Origin: an uncultured Draconibacterium sp.
GTDB lineage: Bacteria > Bacteroidota > Bacteroidia > Bacteroidales > Prolixibacteraceae
Length of the DNA: 64,000 nt
Assembly (NCBI RefSeq): GCF_963675065.1
Contig: NZ_OY775906.1
Coordinates: 1,342,001 to 1,406,000, forward strand
Reading direction: 5' to 3'
Part shown: in pieces, positions 37,620 to 45,317 of the stretch
Layout: each line of letters begins with the position of its first letter
How positions within the stretch are numbered: the first letter of the stretch is position 1
Translations under genes and position numbers: made by a program
The notes under the pieces: generated by a model
Databases searched by the model: none
Seen by the model: the letters and a program-made list of their open reading frames with translations, nothing else
Told to the model about the DNA's origin: nothing

Positions 37620-37913
37620 TTAACCTCCAATCATTACTGTTCCACTTCCCATTACTATTGTTCCGCCGTGTGCAGTAAGATCACCAACACGGGCGGCGGG
37701 CATTCCACCAATAAATACCGTTCCCGATCCCATTATAATGGTATCTGGCGGGCCTGTGCAGGTAGCCATATCTCCTACCCGGGCGGCCGGTATTCCTTCA
37801 ATCAGTACCGTTGGTTCACCGGGTGGTAAAATCGGTCCTCCAACATGAGGGACAGGCCCCGGATTAACCATCGGACAGGTGTGCATATCATTTATTCTTG
37901 CTGCTGGTGGCAT
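37620..37913 (-). CDS. PAAR-domain spike tip protein (Afp10-like)
   Basis: A 97-aa PAAR protein: MPPAARINDMHTCP, then repeated GIPAARVGDMATC and GMPAARVGDLTAHGG segments with MGSGTV turns. PAAR proteins sharpen the VgrG-type spike and hold a metal ion with His/Cys. It lies 1 bp after the spike gene. Confidence 0.95.
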   Translation of the reverse strand: MPPAARINDMHTCPMVNPGPVPHVGGPILPPGEPTVLIEGIPAARVGDMATCTGPPDTIIMGSGTVFIGGMPAARVGDLTAHGGTIVMGSGTVMIGG

Positions 37914-37914
37914 A

Positions 37915-39660
37915 TCAATTTATTTGTACTAATGATCCTGTAACTTTTGTTATGGCCGACGATGCCAGTTCTGAACCGGCGCCGCTTTCGGCTTTAAATT
38001 CAGCAGTGGCAGTAAGGCCAACATTCGTACCTTCGATGTTTACATCGCCCGTTGCTTTTATTGAAATATCGCCACTGCTTTCGAGTGTTATCCCACTGGA
38101 ATCGAAAGTGCTTACATTCCCCGATTCGTCTTCGATTTTTATAGTTCCTGCATCATCATCAACCGTAATGATTTTGCCGCCGGGCGTTTCAAGAACTATC
38201 GACTTTTTCTCGTCGTTGAACAGGAATTTTAACTCGCTTCGGGTCACAAATCCTTTTTCATTATTAGGCTCTTCGGGCTCAAGCGGCGAAGGCAATGCAC
38301 TACTGTGTAGCATGCCCAAAATCACCGGATCGTTTGGATTGTCATTTAGAAAACCTACGATTACCTCATCGTCAGGTTCAGGGCGGAAAAAGGATCCGCG
38401 ACTATCACCGGCATCGAGTGTGGCCACCCGCGCCCAAACGCCCTGTTCGTCGTTGTTAATAATGGGCATTCGAACCATTACACGGTACTCGCCGTTAGGA
38501 TCGTCGTGAATTTGCGTGACTTTTGCAACATGCAATCCGCTAACGGCACCAATCAATCCCGCTGCCGGCATTTCATTAATATCAACCGTTTCGGAAAACC
38601 ATTTTGGATTGATTCCGAATTGGGTATCAATGGTCCAGTTGCCATCAGTGATTTGATGACGAACAGCAGAAACGTAGACTTTGCCGTTAAATCGATCGCC
38701 CACACCTGCTAATACAACGGTGGTGTTGGGTTTCACATCGGGAACACCCTGAAAGCGAACTCGTCCTCGTGTTTTCGACAGCTGGTTAAATAACTTTTTA
38801 GCATTGGCCCAATCCTGTAAACCTGCATCAGTACTGGCGCTTCCATCGCGCAACTCCAGTTTATCCAGTTCAATTACCGAAGCCAGTTCATCGGGCGAAA
38901 TATTTCCGTTGAGCTCCACATCGGCATTGTTGGCTTCCTTTTCCACAATCTCCTGGTTGGCCACATCCCAGCCAAAACTGGTAACATTGGCAAACTGATT
39001 CCGGGCATCCATTTCAGCATCAAAATCAAGAATGGTCGCCCCGTAAACGAGTGTCATTTTTTCTTGCTGCGAATAATCAGGAGCCAGCACCGAAAACTTT
39101 CCATCGTCGATCACACAAACTTTTCCGTTTGCCTGAGCACGTGTAATGCAAAAATCCCAGTCGCTAACCCGGTACTGCACCATTTCAGGATAGGTTACGC
39201 CGGTTTCCTCCACATCGGATTCCAAACCAAACGCATCAATAATTCCTTCCAGAATATCGCTGTCTTTACTATCGTAGAAATATTTGCTTTTCCGGCCGAT
39301 GCTCATTTTCACCGCCTTGTCTTTGCATTCAATTTCAAGCTGTGCTTTGTCGGACCGGATCTTCAGATTATGGCGGATTACAACCCCTTTGAAAATGGTT
39401 TCTTCCTCGGAATGGTAACCGCTTTTTATCTCAATTTCCTTTCCGGGAACAAAGAAACTTTCATTGCTCAACACAAAATCCTGTGCCGCAGGATCGCCGT
39501 CGAGCAATATGATTTTTGCCCAGGGAATCCGGTTGATCTCCTTTTGTACCGTGATGCTCAAAACCTGGTTGACAGAAGATAATTCTTCCCCATCAACAAG
39601 AATTTTGTAGGTTACCAGGTCAGCCGACCGTGAAGTAGGTATGACTCGCGTTTCAGGCAT
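37915..39660 (-). CDS. VgrG-like central spike protein (Afp8-like)
   Basis: A 581-aa protein of the gp27-gp5/VgrG type. The N-terminal gp27-like part begins with TYKILVDGEELSSVNQVLSI; the OB-fold segment VAKVTQIHDDPNGEYRVMVRMP follows near residue 375; the C-terminal part is a beta-helix with repeats such as SGDISIKATGDVNIEGT. It pierces the target membrane and carries the PAAR tip. It starts 2 bp after the LysM adaptor gene. Confidence 0.92.
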   Translation of the reverse strand: MPETRVIPTSRSADLVTYKILVDGEELSSVNQVLSITVQKEINRIPWAKIILLDGDPAAQDFVLSNESFFVPGKEIEIKSGYHSEEETIFKGVVIRHNLKIRSDKAQLEIECKDKAVKMSIGRKSKYFYDSKDSDILEGIIDAFGLESDVEETGVTYPEMVQYRVSDWDFCITRAQANGKVCVIDDGKFSVLAPDYSQQEKMTLVYGATILDFDAEMDARNQFANVTSFGWDVANQEIVEKEANNADVELNGNISPDELASVIELDKLELRDGSASTDAGLQDWANAKKLFNQLSKTRGRVRFQGVPDVKPNTTVVLAGVGDRFNGKVYVSAVRHQITDGNWTIDTQFGINPKWFSETVDINEMPAAGLIGAVSGLHVAKVTQIHDDPNGEYRVMVRMPIINNDEQGVWARVATLDAGDSRGSFFRPEPDDEVIVGFLNDNPNDPVILGMLHSSALPSPLEPEEPNNEKGFVTRSELKFLFNDEKKSIVLETPGGKIITVDDDAGTIKIEDESGNVSTFDSSGITLESSGDISIKATGDVNIEGTNVGLTATAEFKAESGAGSELASSAITKVTGSLVQIN

Positions 39661-39662
39661 AT

Positions 39663-40382
39663 TTATGATACTTTTTGAATGGGAGGAAAGAATATTTTCT
39701 GTCCTACCTTCAATTTTCTAAAATTGGTGATTCGATTTGCTTTCGCCACTTCGAGGTAATACTTCGAGTCGCCGTAAATCCGGTGGGTCATCAAAGGCAA
39801 GGTATCGCCTTCTTTCACTTCCCTAATGTGGGTAAGATCGGGCGAATTATTGTTCTCGGTAGCCACACGCAAAGTATCTTCAACAAAACCTTTAAATTTT
39901 GCGTTGGCGGTTGCACGCAGTGGCGTACCATCGGATTTAAACAGTTTAAAGGTGATGTCGACTTCGGTTAAAACTCCTTTAAATAAAAGCGTTCCCCACA
40001 AAATGACCAGGTAATTAGGGCGGTGTTCGTCGCCGTTGTAATCAAAAACCACCCGTTTAAACTGATCAATATCTTCCTTTATCCCGTTTCCTTTATCCGC
40101 CGAAAGCTCGTTGTCGTCAGCGGTTGAAGGATTACCGTAATTCACCAGCACTCCGGTCCTGTCGAAAATAAACTCCAGCTCCAGATCTTCGGGTGGTGTG
40201 CGATTATAACGCGGCGAAGAAGAACTCGTTCCCGACGCCTGCTGTTTGTTTTGCTCCACCTTATACTTGAAAACATACTTTTCCGGATTCAATAAAGTTT
40301 GAAATTCGCCATTGGCGACTTCGTTGTTGAACTGTTCGTCGCGGTATGCTTTTATCTGCAGTTTTGTAAGTTCTCCCGACAT
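39663..40382 (-). CDS. LysM-containing CIS adaptor (Afp7-like)
   Basis: A 239-aa protein with an N-terminal tube/adaptor domain (LTKLQIKAYRDEQF, YVFKYKVEQ, LELEFIFDRTG) and a C-terminal LysM motif (EVKEGDTLPLMTHRIYGDSKYYLEVAKAN...LKVGQKIFFPP). The family joins the end of the tube to the spike. It follows the DUF5908-like mini-gene by 1 bp. Confidence 0.9.
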   Translation of the reverse strand: MSGELTKLQIKAYRDEQFNNEVANGEFQTLLNPEKYVFKYKVEQNKQQASGTSSSSPRYNRTPPEDLELEFIFDRTGVLVNYGNPSTADDNELSADKGNGIKEDIDQFKRVVFDYNGDEHRPNYLVILWGTLLFKGVLTEVDITFKLFKSDGTPLRATANAKFKGFVEDTLRVATENNNSPDLTHIREVKEGDTLPLMTHRIYGDSKYYLEVAKANRITNFRKLKVGQKIFFPPIQKVS

Positions 40383-40383
40383 A

Positions 40384-40545
40384 TCAGCGTTCTTCTTTTT
40401 TCGATAATATTTCCATCACCTGTTCCACACAGGCTTCAATGATCTTCTCTTTTGAGCTTTCCTCTTCACCGCCACCGTTACGTGGCAGTTCCGAATCGCC
40501 GGAAACATTGATCTTGATGTGTAATTCCTTAATTTCTATCGGCAT
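40384..40545 (-). CDS. DUF5908-like eCIS mini-protein
   Basis: A 53-aa protein starting MPIEIKELHIKINVSGD, followed by an acidic Gly/Glu/Ser linker and a C-terminal helix (KEKIIEACVEQVMEILSKK). The N-terminal strand is typical of DUF5908, a small family found between tube and adaptor genes in Bacteroidota eCIS loci. It is flanked by 2-bp and 1-bp gaps and so is almost certainly translated. Function unknown; it may be an assembly partner of the neighbouring tube or adaptor protein. Confidence 0.85.
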   Translation of the reverse strand: MPIEIKELHIKINVSGDSELPRNGGGEEESSKEKIIEACVEQVMEILSKKEER

Positions 40546-40547
40546 AA

Positions 40548-40988
40548 TTATATTACGTTGAAATAGTTATAAGTCAGTTCAAGCGTTTCAATGGCCAGTT
40601 TACTTTCTTCGGCATTAAAGTCGCTCATGCTCCATTTTACCGGGTAAGCATGAACGACGTTCCAGCTCATCAGCGGCTCATGTTTTTCATTGAGTAATTT
40701 CACTACCAGGTTGGTTGGCTTAAAGCTGAAGTCTTCAACCGCATCGCGACACCATTTTATCACCTCCGAATCCACCAGTAATCCGCGTTTCAAAACCAGG
40801 TTTGGATACTTGGTCCGAACGGGAACTTTGTGTTTAAACCGGTTTTCTCCCCCTTCGGCAATTTCCTCGGTATCCACGTCAACAGTCAGTCCTGAAACCG
40901 ACTGAAAACGCTGATCGCTGCTACTGGAAGAGATATCAGGAAACTCAACGCTGAAATGAAATCCTATGGGTGGATGGAATTCGCTCAT
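40548..40988 (-). CDS. tube protein 2 (Afp5-like, gp19 family)
   Basis: A 146-aa phage tail-tube (gp19/Hcp-like) protein: HFSVEFPDI, FQSVSGLTVDVDTEE, LVLKRGLLVDSEVIKW and WSMSDFNAEESKLAIETLELTYNYF. The family forms the inner tube rings; the second copy usually forms the tube-initiation ring beside the spike. It overlaps tube protein 1 by 4 bp (ATGA). Confidence 0.92.
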   Translation of the reverse strand: MSEFHPPIGFHFSVEFPDISSSSSDQRFQSVSGLTVDVDTEEIAEGGENRFKHKVPVRTKYPNLVLKRGLLVDSEVIKWCRDAVEDFSFKPTNLVVKLLNEKHEPLMSWNVVHAYPVKWSMSDFNAEESKLAIETLELTYNYFNVI

Positions 40989-41431
40989 TCTATCATAGTG
41001 AGTTTTTCATGTACGAACTCGGCCGTTTCAATCGCAATTTCGTTTCCATCGGCTTTAAAATCAGTAGCCTGAATTTTGGTGATGTAGGCATTGATCGCTT
41101 TCCAGCTCACCACCGGCTCGTGACTTTCATTCAATAAGCTGATTACCAGATCGCCACGATATTTCTCACCTTCTTCCTGGAAATAAACGGTTTTCACCCA
41201 TTTCTCGTAGTACTCGCGTCCCTTATCGGCAAAGGTTCCGCGTTTTAATGTAATGTTGCTGTATTTCGACAAACCGGGTTGTTTGCTTTTGTGGTATTCG
41301 GCATCGGCACCGGCGCGGTACTCAATCACTTCGCGTTCGAAATCAAGGCCAGAAACTTCGGTGCAGTTAAACTCGGTGTCGCCAAAGCTCACCTTAAAAT
41401 GAAACTTTGGTAATGGATATGTAGTTGCCAT
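40985..41431 (-). CDS. tube protein 1 (Afp1-like, gp19 family)
   Basis: A 148-aa tube protein: PKFHFKVSFGDTEFNCTEVSGLDFE, ITLKRGTFADKGREYYEKW and DFKADGNEIAIETAEFVHEKL follow the gp19 family plan. It probably stacks along the whole tube lumen. It follows the sheath gene by 27 bp and overlaps tube protein 2. Confidence 0.92.
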   Translation of the reverse strand: MATTYPLPKFHFKVSFGDTEFNCTEVSGLDFEREVIEYRAGADAEYHKSKQPGLSKYSNITLKRGTFADKGREYYEKWVKTVYFQEEGEKYRGDLVISLLNESHEPVVSWKAINAYITKIQATDFKADGNEIAIETAEFVHEKLTMIE

Positions 41432-41458
41432 AATTTATTCTTTTAAAGTTTTGTTGAT

Positions 41459-43546
41459 TTAAATCTCCTGCATTTTATGAGAGAATCTCAGCACAATGAA
41501 TTCGGCCGGACGAACAGCTGCCATACCGATCTCAATAATCATATATCCGTTGAGGATGTCTTGCGCGGTCATTGTTTCTCCCAGGCCAACTTTCACATAA
41601 AAAGCCTGCTTAGGTGTTGTACCTGCCAATGCTCCGGCTTTCCACTGATTCACCAGGTAATTGTCTATCATGGCTTTTACTTTCACCCAGGTATTGGCAT
41701 CGTTGGGTTCGAAAACGAAAACGCCGGTTGCTTTTTGTACCGACTCTTCCACCATATTAAAGAAACGACGAACAGAAATGTAGCGCCACTCGTTGTCGTT
41801 ACCTGCCAGAGTTCGTGCCCCCCAAACGAGTATTCCTTTGCCCGTGAAAGCCCGGATTGCATTAATGGATTTTCCGCCCTGCGTATGCACGTTCAGGTCG
41901 TCCTGAACATCGTTGGTTACTTTAACTGTTAATCCCGAAACGTAATTCAAGCTCACATTTGCAGGCGCTTTCCATACACCACGCTCGCCATCAACACGGG
42001 CATAAACACCAGCCATGGCGGCACTTGGTGGTAATTCAAGCGGCAGGTTTCCAATCTCGGTAAGAATTTTATTGTACGTTGCATCATCCACCTGTTCAAC
42101 GGCATTCAAACTACGTCCGTTCATGGCACCATTATTTTTGTCTTTGCCTTCTACTTTTCTGATCTCGGTGATCAGCGCGTTCATGTTGGTAACCACATTT
42201 GCAAAAGCATCGAAGTTTGATGTGATGCCTGTTTGCGTATTTAATGGCGTGTAATCTTCAAGCTTTTTCAGTTCTGCATCGAAGTTTACTGCATTTACAT
42301 CCAACAAATTTTTGATTTTTGTAGAAGTATCGGCGTTTTGCATTTTTACAAACAACTCCTTCAGGTTACTGTAAACCTCATCGATCTTTCCTGCACCTTC
42401 AAAATCGGCATTAAACGTAATAAGTGCTGCATCAATACCGTCGGCAATTGTCTGGTCTTCATCCGAAATGGTATCGGAAGCTGCTTTGGCTTCGGTGTTT
42501 AGTTTTGTTTTAAAATCATTGAGTTCGCCGAGTGATCCGAGCATGGTTTCCACCGCCTCCAAAAATGCCGTTTTTTTGGTGCTGTCGCTCGAAAAAGTTC
42601 CTCCCAGATCGAAGCCACTGGCACTGTACATTTGTAACAGTACGTCGCTCACTGCTCCTGAGATATCTCCGGGCGTGGTTGTCAGATCAACCAAATCGGC
42701 GACAGTAGCGGGCAATCCCGATGCGGGACTTTCAATAGCCGTTACATTGGCGTCGATGGTTTCATAAGCGGTAGCATCGTAAGAATAATGCGAAACGATA
42801 ATCTTCTTTGCATCAAACTGATAATTCAGAATTGTTTTCAGAAACGGATAATAAGCCGCACCGTATTTCAGGTAAGCTTTATCTGAACTGATAAATTTGC
42901 GCAAATCGGCAATGTTTGAATCCGTCGGGCTGGCTGCATCATAACTCAGCGTATCGATAATTGTAAACCGATCCTGAAGTTTGTTACACTGCGCCAAAGC
43001 GTCGTTGTACAGGCTATAAAATTCTGATGGAGTTGAAAGTGCTGTCGCATCAGGAAATAGCAGTAAAGTAACCTCATCTACTTTGGCAACCTCGGCTAAT
43101 CCGTCGTTAAAATCATCCGAATTGTTTATCGAAGTTACCTGGGTGTCGTCGTCATCCAAATCGGTTCCATAACGGCCAACCGAAACAATATAACAAGGCC
43201 CGCCGCCATTGGCAAAATAAAGTTGCAATGAATAATACATCAGGAAAGGTTCCCTTAATGCGGGTTGTGTTACCACCAGATCGCGTTTTGTTACACCATT
43301 CAAGAGGGTATCGTTAATCGTAATACCAATAGAGGTTTCAGGTTTCGCAGTGCCAAAATAAGTTTCGTATTCCAGCATCGAGGTAATCCTTGTAGGAACA
43401 CCTTTAAGATCGCCTTTTATTTTATTGGTCGCTTTTTCAGTATAACCAATAAAAGCAGGGATAGCTGTTTCAACTTGCGCTACCGATGGAGGCAATTTCG
43501 AAATTTCCTCGATGTAAACGCCCGGTGTTTTGTAAGTTGTTGCCAT
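41459..43546 (-). CDS. eCIS sheath protein with large insertion
   Basis: A 695-aa contractile sheath protein and the only sheath gene in the locus. The N-terminus YKTPGVYIEEISKLPPSV and the C-terminal core (PPSAAMAGVYARVDGERGVWKAPAN, GILVWGARTLAGNDNEWRYISVRRFF, QNGYMIIEIG-type end) are canonical. Between about residues 255 and 490 lies a helix-rich insertion of some 230 residues, low in cysteine and rich in Asp/Ala/Asn, absent from Afp-type sheaths (about 350-450 aa). It would be expected on the outer surface. Afp has three sheath genes; here one must form the whole sheath. Confidence 0.9.
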   Translation of the reverse strand: MATTYKTPGVYIEEISKLPPSVAQVETAIPAFIGYTEKATNKIKGDLKGVPTRITSMLEYETYFGTAKPETSIGITINDTLLNGVTKRDLVVTQPALREPFLMYYSLQLYFANGGGPCYIVSVGRYGTDLDDDDTQVTSINNSDDFNDGLAEVAKVDEVTLLLFPDATALSTPSEFYSLYNDALAQCNKLQDRFTIIDTLSYDAASPTDSNIADLRKFISSDKAYLKYGAAYYPFLKTILNYQFDAKKIIVSHYSYDATAYETIDANVTAIESPASGLPATVADLVDLTTTPGDISGAVSDVLLQMYSASGFDLGGTFSSDSTKKTAFLEAVETMLGSLGELNDFKTKLNTEAKAASDTISDEDQTIADGIDAALITFNADFEGAGKIDEVYSNLKELFVKMQNADTSTKIKNLLDVNAVNFDAELKKLEDYTPLNTQTGITSNFDAFANVVTNMNALITEIRKVEGKDKNNGAMNGRSLNAVEQVDDATYNKILTEIGNLPLELPPSAAMAGVYARVDGERGVWKAPANVSLNYVSGLTVKVTNDVQDDLNVHTQGGKSINAIRAFTGKGILVWGARTLAGNDNEWRYISVRRFFNMVEESVQKATGVFVFEPNDANTWVKVKAMIDNYLVNQWKAGALAGTTPKQAFYVKVGLGETMTAQDILNGYMIIEIGMAAVRPAEFIVLRFSHKMQEI

Positions 43547-43566
43547 AACTGTTTTGATTTAATGTG

Positions 43567-44442
43567 TTACATGTATATTTCTGAGTATATTTTTGTTAAT
43601 GTGCTGTTTGCATTTATTTGCAGCACATCGGGATTAGGCAATTCCTGATCTCCCAATTTTATGCTGATAAAACCTTTTGCAGTTAGCGGATGCTCTGTTT
43701 TTGTTACCAACTGGTGGCCATTTCCATTTTCCTTTTTAACATCGTCGCTGTTATGCGTTTGCTGGTTGGTGTTGAAAAAATAGCGCCAGGTTGTTTTCCG
43801 GTTGGCAAAAACAATATTGAATTCGCGCGGGTCGTTTCGCAAGGTTCCGTTTGGTTTAATTACATGATACGAGCCGTTGTCCCCCATCATTCTAATTCGG
43901 ATAATACCAATCAGATTGTTTTGTTCTTCACGCGTTAGTTGCTGCATTTCATTTTTTATACTCTCCGTATTTAATCGGTAAGTATCGTCGATTGCAGCGT
44001 TGCTATTCGATTTTTTGATTAAAGGGAAACCAGGATCTTCAGTTGATAAACGATTATTGGAAAAGAAAAACAAATGACCGGCATTCGACAACCCGACTTG
44101 TGTAAAGTGATTGAATGTGCTGTTAAAAGTTTTCAGTAAAAAAGTCAAGTTCAGAGAATCGTTTAATGGAATAAAGGGACTGCTAGAGTCGCTCTCCGAT
44201 ACTTTTGTCCAGACCATAAAACCCCGGTTGGTGTTCTTGAGGATCAATTTATGACCGTGAAGTTTTTGGCTGGTATTTGCTGAAGGAACGATAGAAAAGA
44301 GGTCGGAAAGAGGATAGCCGGCCAATTGTTTTTCTTTTTCAACATAAGACATACTGAAATAATCTTCAGTTCCTTTATTCAGGAAGTATTTGTGTAAAAT
44401 ATTTACACCGAATAAAGGCTTATATATGGATGAAAAGCTCAT
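43567..44442 (-). CDS. unknown eCIS protein between cap and sheath
   Basis: A 291-aa protein I cannot assign to a family. It is soluble, without signal peptide or membrane helix. It begins FSSIYKPLFGVNILHKYFLNK and contains segments such as GHKLILKNTNRGFMVWTK and NRKTTWRYFFNTNQ, and ends in a beta-rich part. The start overlaps the cap gene stop (TAATG), so it is part of the operon. Its place beside the cap gene suggests a second cap-end or cap-adaptor component, as reported for AlgoCIS; this is inference. Confidence 0.6.
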   Translation of the reverse strand: MSFSSIYKPLFGVNILHKYFLNKGTEDYFSMSYVEKEKQLAGYPLSDLFSIVPSANTSQKLHGHKLILKNTNRGFMVWTKVSESDSSSPFIPLNDSLNLTFLLKTFNSTFNHFTQVGLSNAGHLFFFSNNRLSTEDPGFPLIKKSNSNAAIDDTYRLNTESIKNEMQQLTREEQNNLIGIIRIRMMGDNGSYHVIKPNGTLRNDPREFNIVFANRKTTWRYFFNTNQQTHNSDDVKKENGNGHQLVTKTEHPLTAKGFISIKLGDQELPNPDVLQINANSTLTKIYSEIYM

Positions 44443-45035
44443 TAATTAATATCCTTTAGGGTTCCTTTTATTTTTGTTATTAGTTCTGTGCTTGCTTGTT
44501 TCTTGCGTCGGTCAACCTGTAGCAGTTGTACTTTATAGATAACCGAGGGTAACTGGCGGCCACCGTGGGTTCCCCAAATGTGATTCCACACCTCGAAACC
44601 CGGAGTATAAAGATCTACAACAAACTTAAAATCATCGAGTTCCTGCATCGACAGGTTCGAGCGGTTATACACCGTATTTTGTGCGGTAAAAACCTTTTTC
44701 CCCTGGAAATACTCTAGTGTTTTTGTAATACTGATCAATGAATTGGAATAAATGTCGCAATTGGCGCTAACCATAAAAAAGAGGTTAATATTAACTGCCG
44801 GATTATAATATTCGGCTTTATTATTAACCACATGACTAGTGGGAAGATTCTTTAACGTTGATTCTTCCTGAACACTCAGCAAAGAGATAATCACCTTTCC
44901 TTCCAGATTTTTAGCTTTATCGGTTCCGGAATCTAACAGCGCAAGATTTTCCAGAACGACAATCTTTCCCAATCCGGCATCGTCCAGATATTTCTCCAGT
45001 TGTTCTTTGAGAATTTGAAGAGTTTCGTAAACCAT
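44442..45035 (-). CDS. cap protein (DUF4255, Afp16/Pvc16-like)
   Basis: A 197-aa DUF4255 protein: MVYETLQILKEQLEKYL, ENLALLDSGTD, GKVIISLLSVQEE and the NINLFFMVSANCDIYSNSLISITKTLEYFQ segment are typical. Afp16/Pvc16 closes the distal end of the sheath-tube and stops its growth. It is the first gene of the eCIS operon. The ATG at 45033-45035 follows an AAAAGG-type ribosome site; a GTG two codons upstream also exists. Confidence 0.85.
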   Translation of the reverse strand: MVYETLQILKEQLEKYLDDAGLGKIVVLENLALLDSGTDKAKNLEGKVIISLLSVQEESTLKNLPTSHVVNNKAEYYNPAVNINLFFMVSANCDIYSNSLISITKTLEYFQGKKVFTAQNTVYNRSNLSMQELDDFKFVVDLYTPGFEVWNHIWGTHGGRQLPSVIYKVQLLQVDRRKKQASTELITKIKGTLKDIN

Positions 45036-45317
45036 AATCACCTTTTCAGTTTCTACTATTTACAAGTAAAACATAGTTATTTGCGTCCTTAAAGAAGGAA
45101 TCCTATAATCGAAAAGGGCTGTGGTTATTATCTTCTGTATTTGATGAAACTTTTAGGAGCTTCAATCATTTAATGGTGAATACAAGTTACGACAATAAGA
45201 GTTATAAGTCAACACTTAAACTAAATCTAAATAAGACAACACGTCTTAAAAGCTAACAATCAATAATTTACAAAATTATTATTAACAATAGAAATGATTA
45301 TTAAGAAAGATATAACG
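45036..45317. other. intergenic region upstream of the eCIS operon
   Basis: About 280 bp of AT-rich DNA between dacB and the cap gene, both on the minus strand. It must hold the eCIS promoter. I found no complete TTTG-N19-21-TAnnTTTG match; a lone TAATTTTG is present on the minus strand at 45278-45271. It contains the repeat pair listed separately. Confidence 0.6.
45204..45248. promoter_or_regulatory. paired palindromic repeats, possible operator of the eCIS operon
   Basis: Two direct repeats, ATAAGTCAACAC (45204-45215) and ATAAGACAACAC (45231-45242), 27 bp apart and differing at one base. Each begins a palindrome: TAAGT-CAAC-ACTTA and TAAGAC-AACAC-GTCTTA. They sit 170-240 bp before the first eCIS gene. 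Paired dyads upstream of a large operon suggest binding by a dimeric regulator; no regulator gene is adjacent. Confidence 0.4.

Noticed and set aside
22029..45035. type VI secretion system or R-type pyocin
   Set aside because: There are no TssJLM/TssB-C membrane-complex genes, no lysis cassette and no phage structural head genes; AAA+ ATPase, DUF4255 cap, LysM adaptor and DUF4157 identify an eCIS.
45271..45278. TAATTTTG as the eCIS promoter -7 box
   Set aside because: The -33 TTTG is missing at the required distance, so I do not call it as a promoter.
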